A stretch of DNA of 64,000 bases from Larkinella terrae (GTDB lineage Bacteria > Bacteroidota > Bacteroidia > Cytophagales > Spirosomataceae), in assembly GCF_009668025.1 (NCBI RefSeq), contig NZ_WJXZ01000011.1, positions 124,001 to 188,000 on the forward strand, read 5' to 3'. The notes below the pieces were generated by a model. That model was not told the origin of the DNA. It saw only the letters and a list, made by a program, of their open reading frames with translations, and searched no databases. Positions 45,364 to 53,787 of the stretch are shown piece by piece. Position 1 is the stretch's first letter. Every line of letters begins with the position of its first letter. Position numbers and translations under genes: made by a program.

Positions 45364-46002
45364 TTAATCCAGGTCAAGGGAGGATACTTCGCCCCGAATT
45401 AAGTGTCTGGTAAGGGTTTCTTCGGCTAACTTGAGGTCTTTTTCTTTGAGGGCTTTCAGGATCTGCCGGTGTTCCATATCGGTCAATTCGTAATCGTCCA
45501 TATGGGTCTGGGTTTGCCCGAGTTTCTGGTGAAAAAGAGGAATATTACCTGATTGATAGAGGTTTCTCAACTTTTCGTTGTCGGCACTGTCGATCAGCGT
45601 TTCGTGAAATTTTACGTCAGCTTCGCAGGCTCCACCAAAATAACCGCGTTGAATCATGGAGGTAAAGTCATCGCAAATCCGCTCCAGCTCGTCTATGTGC
45701 TGGTCGTCGATTTTCTGAATCGCCAGCCGGATCGCGCCCAGTTCCAGAATTTCCCGCAACTCGCGAATCTGCTGAATGTCGGCCGCCACCAGGGACTTAA
45801 CGAAAAAACCGCCTTTCTCACCCAAAACCACCAACTGCTCACCCAGAAGCCGCGTCAGGGCTTCGCGGATGGCCATGCGGTTGACATCCAGCCGGGTCGC
45901 CCAAATGTCTTCTTTCAGCCGGGTGCCGGATACGACTTGGTTTGACAATATCTTTTTCCGTAGTTCAGTATATGCTTTATTGGCCAGCGAATCCTCTTTC
46001 AT
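45364..46002 (-). CDS. GntR-family (FadR/FCD subfamily) transcriptional regulator
   Basis: 212 residues from the ATG at 46002; an upstream in-frame TTG at 46026 is rejected because it lies inside the operator-like sequence. Winged helix at ~5-70 (ANKAYTELRKKILSNQVVSGTRLKED, RMAIREALTRL), then an all-helical FCD ligand domain with the metal-site residues D/H (ADVKFHETLID), His in DMEHRQIL and His in TRHLIRG. FCD regulators usually sense sugar acids, carboxylates or similar metabolites and repress when unliganded. It is placed at the head of the SusCD catabolic cluster and is its probable regulator. Confidence 0.93.
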   Translation of the reverse strand: MKEDSLANKAYTELRKKILSNQVVSGTRLKEDIWATRLDVNRMAIREALTRLLGEQLVVLGEKGGFFVKSLVAADIQQIRELREILELGAIRLAIQKIDDQHIDELERICDDFTSMIQRGYFGGACEADVKFHETLIDSADNEKLRNLYQSGNIPLFHQKLGQTQTHMDDYELTDMEHRQILKALKEKDLKLAEETLTRHLIRGEVSSLDLD

Positions 46003-46009
46003 CCTTTTT

Positions 46010-46060
46010 TTGTAAACAATATACAAATACTAAAGTAAACGAAAAATAGTTTTCTTGTAA
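46010..46060 (-). promoter_or_regulatory. Candidate gntR promoter and autoregulatory operator
   Basis: Minus strand: TTG (46060-46058), 19 nt, TATTTTTC (46038-46031, close to TAnnTTTG). The operator-like TTGTAAACAATATACAA occupies 46010-46026, between the -7 box and the ATG; its first 10 nt match the copies upstream of susC. A further TTGTAAA half-site is at 46045-46051. Confidence 0.5.
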
Positions 46061-46185
46061 AAATACGCAATAAGTTTGAGTGGAGCAAAGAAGATGCCGA
46101 ATGCGATTGGACAGTTATTTTGAGGTAACATATGGGCAGGATGTACGCTCAGATAGGCTGTTGTTAGTTGGAGAATAATTAAAAC

Positions 46186-47280
46186 TCAATGCGCCTTTAG
46201 CCATTCGAAATAATCTTTTGCCACCGCTGTCCCATTATACACTTTGTTAATCACCTTACCTTCAGGGCTATAAATTAGTTTATGAAATGTGTGATCATGG
46301 TTGGGATAGACCTTCAGCGTAAGATTGGTCTTGCCGCGACGCGCAAATTCCATCGGTAAAATATCGTTGGACGTAGAACCGATATCGGCAGTACCATAAG
46401 CGATACAAATCGGAATAGTCAATGCCAGCAAAAAGTCTTTGTTGTGCCCGTGAGAGAACGAATACGTCGTCCGGTTTGGATCGCCGAGCGTTGCGGTTGC
46501 ATTCAATGAATCCTGGCAAATAGCTGCCCACTGCTGTTGCCGAGCCTCAACGCTGCGCTGGGCTTCTTCCTGGGTAGATTCGCCCGTGTATCCTTTCATT
46601 CGTTCCTGACGTATGATGGATTGCTGGCGGCCCTCCAAACCACCTGAAAAAGCAATTAAATGAGTTACCTTTCTGTTCGTAAAAGCGGTTTTAATCGCTA
46701 CATAATACCCTTCCGAACCACCTGTTAACACAACGCGTTTCGGATCAGCCCAGGGCTGGCTGAGGACAAACTGCAGAACGGCATTGGTCTGATCAACGTA
46801 ATAATCAAGGTAGTTGTGCGCCAGGTAGGTAGCCGGGTACATCTCAGGTTTGGGGTTACTGCGGGTGTTGAACAACGTGTCCAGATAGGAATCCGCAACG
46901 ACCAGCGGAACACCCGGTTTGGCAATTAGGATGCTGTAATACTCCGCTTCATGGTCGTAGCAGGTGATGGGTAATTCCGTTAGAGAAGGGCGGTTATTTT
47001 TAGGATTGATTGTAAAAAGCGGAATAGGTAAAGAGCCTTGCCGAAACAGAAAAATCGGTTTCTGCTGGTTCAGTTCACTCTCCTTAGCCACTACGGCGAA
47101 CGTGATGGAATCACCCTTGAATGGAATGGTGAAGACGGTATAACCGCCAATATACTGCTGGCGGTGCTGACAAAAAGCCGGACGGAGGAACGCAGTACTG
47201 AATAAAAGAGCGAGAAGGTATTTCACTGCCAAAGTCGGTTGCGGTACGCTGGTAAAGATAGATGGAGCCGTCAGTTCCAT
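46186..47280 (-). CDS. Alpha/beta-hydrolase-like exported protein
   Basis: 364 residues. A hydrophobic signal (VKYLLALLFSTAFLRPAFC) follows a 19-residue hydrophilic lead; a GTG at about 47226 would give a cleaner signal-peptide start, but the ATG at 47280 is kept. Nucleophile elbow GGSEGYY (GxSxG) at ~195, likely acid Asp in YGTADIGS (~305) and His in PNHDHTFH (~335). The fold is a dipeptidyl-peptidase or acyl-hydrolase-like alpha/beta hydrolase; substrate unknown. Downstream of the second susD after a terminator, so probably transcribed separately or by read-through. Confidence 0.75.
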   Translation of the reverse strand: MELTAPSIFTSVPQPTLAVKYLLALLFSTAFLRPAFCQHRQQYIGGYTVFTIPFKGDSITFAVVAKESELNQQKPIFLFRQGSLPIPLFTINPKNNRPSLTELPITCYDHEAEYYSILIAKPGVPLVVADSYLDTLFNTRSNPKPEMYPATYLAHNYLDYYVDQTNAVLQFVLSQPWADPKRVVLTGGSEGYYVAIKTAFTNRKVTHLIAFSGGLEGRQQSIIRQERMKGYTGESTQEEAQRSVEARQQQWAAICQDSLNATATLGDPNRTTYSFSHGHNKDFLLALTIPICIAYGTADIGSTSNDILPMEFARRGKTNLTLKVYPNHDHTFHKLIYSPEGKVINKVYNGTAVAKDYFEWLKAH

Positions 47281-47306
47281 CCAAGTTAAGATTTGTTAAA
47301 CAATAT

Positions 47307-47332
47307 ACCCCGCCGGAGTATTCCGGCGGGGT
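47307..47332 (-). terminator. Terminator after the second susD gene
   Basis: Perfect 11-bp stem ACCCCGCCGGA / TCCGGCGGGGT with a 4-nt loop; on the minus strand it is followed by TATATTGTTT. It separates susD from the downstream hydrolase gene. Confidence 0.75.
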
Positions 47333-47368
47333 CGGCAAACGCTAGTTGTTGATGAATGACTCGGAATC

Positions 47369-48886
47369 TTAAAAACCGGGGTTCTGCACCAGGTTGCGGT
47401 TGTTGTTAATCTCGCGCAGCGGAATCGGCAGCAGCAACTGATTGGCGGTGAAGGTCTTGCCGTAAACCGTCGTGTGGCCGACAAAATCATCCCATTTCTT
47501 GGTAATGTCGTTGCGCACTTTCCGCGTCCGAACCATATCGAACCACATTTTGTCTTCGTAAGCGAGTTCAAAATACCGCTCGGCCCAAACCGCCTGCTCG
47601 AACTCGTCGACGTTGGTGGTCGTCACCGGAGCCAGCTTCGCCCGCGCCCGGATGTCGTTGAGCGCTTTGGTAGCCTGTGCATTGGGCTTGCCTTCCGCCC
47701 GGTTCGACGCTTCGGCGTACATCAGCATCACGTCCGCCAGCCGGTAAATCGTGAAGTTGATATTGGCTTTGGCGTCGTTGTCAACGGCCTGAACATCAAA
47801 GTACTTATAGATGTAATAACCGCCCAGATCCAGCCGCTCCCGGCGCGGGTCGCCCAGCGGATAATCCGACGGATGGCCTTTGTAGAACGTATAGTAGAAC
47901 TGCTTTTCCTGGGTGCGTTTGTCGCCTTTTTCGTAGCTCTCCACGAACTCCTTGCGCGGAATCAAACCGCCGTATTCGTCTGAATACGAGGCAATACCGC
48001 GTAGTGTTGGCAGAATAACCGGCGTCATCCCGTTGTTCCGGATGTCTTTTTCGTGCTGCACCTGTAGGATAAATTCCTTCGTGTTGCGGTTGGCCGGAAC
48101 GATCATGTCCGTGTATTCCGTGAACAGCGTGTACGTGCCGTTGTCGAGGAGTTCCTTCGAACGTTTGGCCGATTCGGTATAAGCCTGCGCCCCGGCTTTA
48201 ACCGGAAAACCGGCGTAGGTCAGGTATACGTCCGCCAGAATCGACTTGATTGCGCCCATCGAAATCCGGCCACCGGTGTCGCGCCAGGGCAAGGTCGACT
48301 TCTCCGCTTCCAGCAGGTCCGGAATGATGATTTCGTCGTAGATTTCCTTCACCGGCGACCGTTTGGTGGCCACCTGACCCAGTTCGGTAACGAGCGTAGT
48401 CAGTTTCGGAACATCACCAAACATGCGCACCAACTGAAAATAATAAAGCGCCCGCATGGTTCGCACTTCCGCAATCATGTTGGTTTTGGTAGCCGCGGGC
48501 AAGGTCGCAATTTCCCCGATTTTCTGAATCGCGAGGTTGGCGCGGGCAATGCCGGAGAACATGCCCGACCACCAGTTGTCGATGTAAAACGCGTTGGAAG
48601 TGTATTCCAGGTTGTAGAACTTGAAGGCTTCCGTCTGCGAATTACCGTCGGCTTTGCCGGTCATGTATTCCAGCAGCGACGCGTTGTTGCCGCCCCAGCC
48701 GCCCCCGCCGTTGTTCCAGGTGGTGATGTTCGAGTAAGCGCCGTCGGCAAACGCCCGGGCAATTTCCGGACTGGAAACCGAGGACGAGGTGGTTAGGGAG
48801 CCGGTCGGATGTTCCTTGAGAAAATCTTCGCAGGAAGTCAGCGTCAAACCGGCGGCTAGTATGGGTAAAATGAGGTGTTTTTTCAT
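47369..48886 (-). CDS. SusD/RagB-family outer-membrane lipoprotein
   Basis: 505 residues with lipobox LTSC and the FLKEHPTGS start typical of SusD. A glycine-rich loop (NNGGGGWGGNN, ~58-68) is unusual and may lie at the ligand face. C-terminal domain ends LLLPIPLREINNNRNLVQNPGF, the standard SusD ending. Partner of the SusC encoded 70 bp upstream. Confidence 0.95.
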   Translation of the reverse strand: MKKHLILPILAAGLTLTSCEDFLKEHPTGSLTTSSSVSSPEIARAFADGAYSNITTWNNGGGGWGGNNASLLEYMTGKADGNSQTEAFKFYNLEYTSNAFYIDNWWSGMFSGIARANLAIQKIGEIATLPAATKTNMIAEVRTMRALYYFQLVRMFGDVPKLTTLVTELGQVATKRSPVKEIYDEIIIPDLLEAEKSTLPWRDTGGRISMGAIKSILADVYLTYAGFPVKAGAQAYTESAKRSKELLDNGTYTLFTEYTDMIVPANRNTKEFILQVQHEKDIRNNGMTPVILPTLRGIASYSDEYGGLIPRKEFVESYEKGDKRTQEKQFYYTFYKGHPSDYPLGDPRRERLDLGGYYIYKYFDVQAVDNDAKANINFTIYRLADVMLMYAEASNRAEGKPNAQATKALNDIRARAKLAPVTTTNVDEFEQAVWAERYFELAYEDKMWFDMVRTRKVRNDITKKWDDFVGHTTVYGKTFTANQLLLPIPLREINNNRNLVQNPGF

Positions 48887-48900
48887 GATTGAAGATTATG

Positions 48901-48956
48901 GTTCTCGGTTTACGGTTTTCGGTTGACTGTAAACTGAAAACCGTGAACCGTAAACG
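48901..48956. repeat. Heptad-period inverted repeat between susC and susD (second locus)
   Basis: Left units CGGTTTA, CGGTTTT, CGGTTGA are answered by AAACCGT, GAACCGT on the right. Same 7-nt architecture as the repeats at 13686-13859 and 15856-15918, but a different sequence. Ends one base before the susC stop. Confidence 0.75.
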
Positions 48957-51900
48957 TTAAAATGTCACATTCAGCCCCAGGTTAAACGTGCGCGGGCGGG
49001 GATACTGGAAAAACTCCATGTTGGCCACCAGCTGGCCGCCAAAACCGGTCAGTGCTTCGGGGTCGTAGCCCGAGTACTTGTCGATCAGGAAGAAGTTCTG
49101 CGCGCTGGCGTAAACCCGCAGCCGCTGGAAGTTCACCTTGCCAAACTTGGTCGGCAGCGAATAGCCCAAAACCGCATTCTGTCCGCGAATGAACGAGCCG
49201 TCTTCCATCCACCAGTCATCCATGTGCGTCGAATAACCGGCATTGTAATGTCGGATTTCAGCAATCTTACTGTTCTGATTTTCAGGCGTCCAGGCTCCTA
49301 AAACCGTCCGCGAGCTGCTGGCGATGGCCTGCCGGTCTTCCACGGAGTGTTTCGTGGCATTGACGGTATTGACGCCAATCACAAACCGGATGTCGAACGA
49401 CAAGTCGAACTTGCCAAACTGGAAGGTGTTGCCCACGTTCATGGTCCATTTCGGGTACGAACGGCCGATGATGCCTTCGTCCTGCGCGTCGATTTTGCCG
49501 TCGTTGTTCAGATCGGCCCATTTCAGGTCACCCGGCCGTTTGTTGTATTTGGCCGCCAGATCCGCTTCGTTCGTCCCGAAAACCCCCAGCCGTTTGTAGC
49601 CCCAGATCGTACCGATTGGGTAGCCAATCCGCAGGATGTTCGTGTTACCCAGGAAGTTGGGGCCGGGGAAGATGTCGTCGCCGTTGACGCCCAGCTTCAG
49701 GATTTTATTCTTGTTGGTCGAAAACGCGATGTTCGTCGACCAGTTGAACTTGCTGGTGCTGATGTTGCGCGTGTTGATGCCCAGTTCAAACCCTTTGTTC
49801 TCGACCGAACCGATGTTCTGCGTCACCGTGCTCAAACCCGTCGACCACGGAATGGGCGCGTTCAGCAGCAGGTCCTTCGTGATCTTGTGGTAGTAGTCGA
49901 GCGTCAGATCGATCCGGTTATTGAGCAACCCGATGTCCGCACCAATGTCCAGTTGGTTCGTAAATTCCCAGCGCAAATCCGGGTTCCCGAACGAGCTCCG
50001 CCAGATACCGGTCGAGCGTACCCCGCCCAGCAGAATGGTTCCGGTTCCGAGAAACTGCTGTGAGGCATACTGACCGATTTCCTGGTTACCGGTTTTGCCG
50101 TAACTGGCCCGCAGTTTCAGGTTCGACAGCCAGGTCGCCGATTTCAGGAATTCTTCCTGCGAAACGTTCCAGGCAATGGCCGCCGACGGGAAGAACGCGT
50201 ATTTGTTGTTCACCCCGAACTTGGACGAACCGTCGTACCGGCCCGTAACCGTAAACAGGTACTTGTCCTTAAAGTTGTAGTTCAACCGACCAAAATACGA
50301 GTTGAGCGACCATTCGCCATCGCCGGACGAGGGCGTTTGCAAACTCGTTCCGACGCCGAGGTTGTGATAGCCCCAGAAATCGTCGATAAAGTTCTGCGCC
50401 GAAGCCGTGTAGTTTTCGTAGTGCCGCTCCTGCCACGACAAACCGGCCAGGGCCGAAAACGTGTGATCGCCGTAGGTCTTATTCCAGTTCAGGTAGTTTT
50501 CAAACTGCCAGTAGGCTTCCTGGTTCGTGCTGATTTCGGCCACCCCTTTCTGGTCGGCCGAGAGCGCGTTCAGGTCGCGGCCGGAGTAGAAATTCCGTTT
50601 GTAAAACAGCAGGTCGTAGCCAAAATTGGTCCGCAGCGTCAGGTTGGGCGTGAAGTTGATCAACGAATACACCTGTCCCAGCACCTGCGTATTGTAGTTA
50701 AACCGCTGGCGTTGAAGTGTAATCCGAACCGGGTTTTCGCCCCCTTCCATGCCGGGCCAGTCTTTATTGCGGCCCCAGCTACCGTCGGGATAATTGATCG
50801 GCAAAATGGGGATGGCTTCCATCACCATCCGCGGCACGTTCAAACCGCCGGACGCGTCGTCGGCCTCTTTCTGACTGGATTTGTTCAGGAAAATACTGCC
50901 GCCAAACTTCAGCCATTTGTTCACCTGATTGTCGAGCGTAAACTTAGCCGAATAGCGTTTGTACCACGAATTGATCATCAAACCGCCCTGATCGGTGTAG
51001 CCCAGCGAAACGCTGTAAGAGGTTTTATCCGTACCGCCCCGAATGCCGAGTTCGTGGTTTTGCGAACCGGTGGGTTTGTACACTTCGCGTTCCCAGTCGG
51101 TGTTGTACTTCGGATTTCCGTTGGCATCAAACAGGTTCGGGAAGTTTTTCGGATCATTCCGTACGAATTTTCCGCTGGCAAAACCGGCCGGATCGTATTT
51201 GGCCGCGTTATCGAACGCTTTGTTGTAAACCGACATAAATTCCGTTGCGCTCAACGTTCCGAGGTAGCGGGCGGGCGTGATGAGCGAACCCCAGACATCG
51301 TAGGATACCTGCGTAGCGCCCGATTTACCGCGCTTAGTCGAAATAATGATCACACCGTTGGCACCGCGCGCGCCGTAAATCGCCGTGGCCGAAGCATCTT
51401 TCAATACTTCCAGCGATTCAATATCGTTGGGATTCAACAGGTTGGCATTCGTCACCCCGATAATTCCGTCGACCACATACAGCGGTTCCAGGCTGGAGTT
51501 GATGGAGCCAACGCCCCGAATCCGAACGCGGGGCTGGTAACCCGGCGCGGAGGAATTGACCATGACATCGACGCCCGGAATCCGGCCCTGCAACGACTGC
51601 GCTACGTTATTCGCCTGACGATCCAGCAGTTTTTCGCCCTTGATGGCCGCGACCGAACCGGTGAGGTCACTTTTCCGAACCGTTCCGTACCCAATCACCA
51701 CCACCTCGTCGAGGTTGCGGTTATCAACGGCCATGCTGACGGTCAGGTTGGTTTGGTTGCCGACGGCCACTTCCTGTTTCAGATATCCAATCGAGCTGAA
51801 CACCAGCGTGGCGTTCCCGTCGGCCACATCCAGTTGAAAGGCGCCGTTCGCGTCGGTGTTGGTTCCCCGGCTGGTGCCTTTCTCCACGACGTTAACGCCC

Positions 51901-52400
51901 GGCAGCGGGTTTCCGGCAGCTTCTTTCACCACTCCCCGAACCGTAAAAACCACGGCCTGGGCTTGTTTCACCTCAGCGGTTTTTTCGGCTGGTGCAGTTG
52001 GAACGGCTTCGGTTGCCGAGGTTTCTTTTTTAGACAATACAATTTGATTATCAACCAGTTCATACGAAATACCGAGCGGCATCAGCAGTTTATCCAGCAC
52101 GTCGGCCAGCCGACCGCCCTGGGTGTGGAAACTGACCCGCTGTTCCTGAATAACCCGGCTGCTGTACACAAACTTAATGTGCGTTTTCCGTTCGATCTGC
52201 AGCAGGGCATCCCGCAACGTCACGTTTTCAACTTTCAAAACTATTTTCCGGCTGAGTTCATCCTGGCCCCGACTGGATAGGCCTAGTCGGTTTCCGGCAA
52301 ACGACGCGGATGATAAAACAACCACCAGCAACAGGTGAACCAGCGTCAGTCGCAATGGTGTCGCAAGGCCGCCCGGTGGAGCGTAAAATTGATTCCTCAT
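48957..52400 (-). CDS. SusC-family TonB-dependent transducer/transporter with STN domain
   Basis: 1147 residues from the ATG at 52400; codons upstream overlap the fecR 3' end. Signal region ~15-36, secretin/TonB N-terminal STN domain at ~50-123 (VENVTLRDALLQIERKTHIKF, GISYELVDNQIVLSKK), carboxypeptidase-regulatory-like domain at ~150-235, SusC signature DEVVVIGYGTVRKSDLTGS, plug and barrel ending NLGLNVTF. The STN domain is what contacts a FecR anti-sigma factor, and fecR lies 50 bp upstream, so this protein both imports a ligand and signals its presence. Confidence 0.95.
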   Translation of the reverse strand: MRNQFYAPPGGLATPLRLTLVHLLLVVVLSSASFAGNRLGLSSRGQDELSRKIVLKVENVTLRDALLQIERKTHIKFVYSSRVIQEQRVSFHTQGGRLADVLDKLLMPLGISYELVDNQIVLSKKETSATEAVPTAPAEKTAEVKQAQAVVFTVRGVVKEAAGNPLPGVNVVEKGTSRGTNTDANGAFQLDVADGNATLVFSSIGYLKQEVAVGNQTNLTVSMAVDNRNLDEVVVIGYGTVRKSDLTGSVAAIKGEKLLDRQANNVAQSLQGRIPGVDVMVNSSAPGYQPRVRIRGVGSINSSLEPLYVVDGIIGVTNANLLNPNDIESLEVLKDASATAIYGARGANGVIIISTKRGKSGATQVSYDVWGSLITPARYLGTLSATEFMSVYNKAFDNAAKYDPAGFASGKFVRNDPKNFPNLFDANGNPKYNTDWEREVYKPTGSQNHELGIRGGTDKTSYSVSLGYTDQGGLMINSWYKRYSAKFTLDNQVNKWLKFGGSIFLNKSSQKEADDASGGLNVPRMVMEAIPILPINYPDGSWGRNKDWPGMEGGENPVRITLQRQRFNYNTQVLGQVYSLINFTPNLTLRTNFGYDLLFYKRNFYSGRDLNALSADQKGVAEISTNQEAYWQFENYLNWNKTYGDHTFSALAGLSWQERHYENYTASAQNFIDDFWGYHNLGVGTSLQTPSSGDGEWSLNSYFGRLNYNFKDKYLFTVTGRYDGSSKFGVNNKYAFFPSAAIAWNVSQEEFLKSATWLSNLKLRASYGKTGNQEIGQYASQQFLGTGTILLGGVRSTGIWRSSFGNPDLRWEFTNQLDIGADIGLLNNRIDLTLDYYHKITKDLLLNAPIPWSTGLSTVTQNIGSVENKGFELGINTRNISTSKFNWSTNIAFSTNKNKILKLGVNGDDIFPGPNFLGNTNILRIGYPIGTIWGYKRLGVFGTNEADLAAKYNKRPGDLKWADLNNDGKIDAQDEGIIGRSYPKWTMNVGNTFQFGKFDLSFDIRFVIGVNTVNATKHSVEDRQAIASSSRTVLGAWTPENQNSKIAEIRHYNAGYSTHMDDWWMEDGSFIRGQNAVLGYSLPTKFGKVNFQRLRVYASAQNFFLIDKYSGYDPEALTGFGGQLVANMEFFQYPRPRTFNLGLNVTF

Positions 52401-52450
52401 AGCAGTATAGTGAAACAGGTTTAAAAGTGGATAGATTAAAAAGCGCGTAA

Positions 52451-53458
52451 TCAGGGGCAACCCAGGCCATCGAGTTCGATTTCCTGGCCATCGAGCGTAT
52501 AAGACGAATCGGTTGTTTTACAGAGTAAATTCAGGATAACGGGCAGTCGCATGTTCGTGAAATCGGCCCGCAGCTTGCAATTTTGCAGCGCCGGATTGCG
52601 GAACTGAATCCGGACACCAAATGTCTCCTCCAGCGCATCGGCCACCTGCCGGAGCGACGCCCATTCGAAGGCAATCGTGGCCGGTTCCCAGGGTTTTGGT
52701 TTGGTAAAACGCGGCAGTTTCATTTTGGCGAGCGACTCGGCTTTCGGGTTAAAAACCGCCTGCTGGCGCGCCGTCAGCAAAACCGGTTGCCGGTTGGCGA
52801 CACTCACAGCCACTTTTCCGGTCACGACCGACACCTCAAACCGGACGCTGTTGCGGTAGGCGCGGACGTTAAAAGTCGTTCCCAGCACTTCGGTTTTGAG
52901 CTTCCCGGCCTGAATCACGAACGGGCGGCTCGTATCCCGGCGAACTTCGAAAAAAGCTTCTCCTTCCAGTTGCACAATGCGCTGCGCGGGCGCAAAACGC
53001 TCCGGGAAGCGCAGTTTCGTTGCGGGGCTCAGCCAGACCACGCTGCCGTCCGTCAGTTCACGCCGAAGAATCGTTTTGGTTGTGTTCTCCAGCGTTCGTT
53101 CCGTGATTTTCGGGTTGCCCAACGCCGGTTTTCCCGCCGTTTCGACGCGCTGAAACTGCCAGATGCCCAGGGTCAGAAGCAGTAGGGCGGCCGCAACGCC
53201 ACCGAGCGCCCAAAACCAGTTTCGACCCAACCCCAGCGGTCGCACCGGTCGGGATTCAGCATCCTCAATTCGCTGGCGGATTTGCTGTAGAATTTTCCGG
53301 GAATAGGCCGAATCCTGCGTTTGGGGATGTTCCTGCGCTAAATCCGGGCGGTTTTCAAACGAATCATACCAACGTTCGACCAGCCGGGCTTCGTCGGGTG
53401 AACAACGGCCGGAGAGGTACTTTTCCAGTAATTCAGGGGAAGGGTAGTTGTCGTCCAT
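52451..53458 (-). CDS. FecR-family anti-sigma factor
   Basis: 335 residues: cytoplasmic N-terminal anti-sigma region (1-80), one membrane helix at ~81-101, periplasmic FecR domain (~120-215, LTDGSVVWLSPATKLRFPERF, RIVQLEGEAFFEV, VLGTTFNVRAY) and a C-terminal DUF4974-like STN-binding domain (~260-330). Holds or activates the ECF sigma factor according to the state of the SusC transducer. Its sigma gene lies 1.1 kb upstream, beyond an opposite-strand gene. Confidence 0.94.
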   Translation of the reverse strand: MDDNYPSPELLEKYLSGRCSPDEARLVERWYDSFENRPDLAQEHPQTQDSAYSRKILQQIRQRIEDAESRPVRPLGLGRNWFWALGGVAAALLLLTLGIWQFQRVETAGKPALGNPKITERTLENTTKTILRRELTDGSVVWLSPATKLRFPERFAPAQRIVQLEGEAFFEVRRDTSRPFVIQAGKLKTEVLGTTFNVRAYRNSVRFEVSVVTGKVAVSVANRQPVLLTARQQAVFNPKAESLAKMKLPRFTKPKPWEPATIAFEWASLRQVADALEETFGVRIQFRNPALQNCKLRADFTNMRLPVILNLLCKTTDSSYTLDGQEIELDGLGCP

Positions 53459-53583
53459 TCTCGTCAGACTTATAGATTAAGATGGTAAAATCCAATCTAT
53501 CTCCCTTAAGACGAACAAGCCGAGCAAAAACCTTAGTCGGTTTTGGAGAATTTTTGAAAAAAAATTAGAATGAGTAGTCATCT

Positions 53584-53691
53584 GCCCCTAAATCCCCTAA
53601 AGGACGGTCGGGCGCGGACGGGCGTTGGCGAACAAAATCCGGTGTTTAAAAAGTCCGGCAGCGGCCGACCGTCCTTTAGGGGACTTAGGGG
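53584..53691. repeat. Palindromic element (CCCCTAAATCCCC type) upstream of fecR
   Basis: TGCCCCTAAATCCCCTAAAGG at the left and a complementary right arm ending TTAGGGGTA. Inner arms AGGACGGTCGG/CCGACCGTCCT; contains the GTCCGGCAGCGG insert also seen at 38264-38354. With the adjacent plus-strand promoter it accounts for the 329-bp gap 53459-53787. Confidence 0.85.
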
Positions 53692-53736
53692 TAATTCATC
53701 GTTGATTTGTACCACACAAGACCGGCTTTATCTTTT

Positions 53737-53764
53737 TTGCAAACCCAATCGGCTGGTATCTTTG
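53737..53764 (+). promoter_or_regulatory. Promoter of the metallophosphoesterase gene
   Basis: TTG (53737-53739), 17-nt spacer, TATCTTTG (53757-53764), an exact TAnnTTTG box; transcription would start about 17 nt before the ATG at 53788. Confidence 0.65.
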
Positions 53765-53787
53765 TCGACACCGTTCCTTCCGTCTGC

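Noticed and set aside
46003-46026. Upstream TTG start for the GntR regulator
   Set aside because: These codons lie inside the operator-like palindrome, and the ATG at 46002 starts directly at the winged helix.
50337-52280. 647-codon plus-strand frame opposite the STN-type SusC gene
   Set aside because: Antisense shadow of a clear SusC protein; composition typical of reverse-frame translation.
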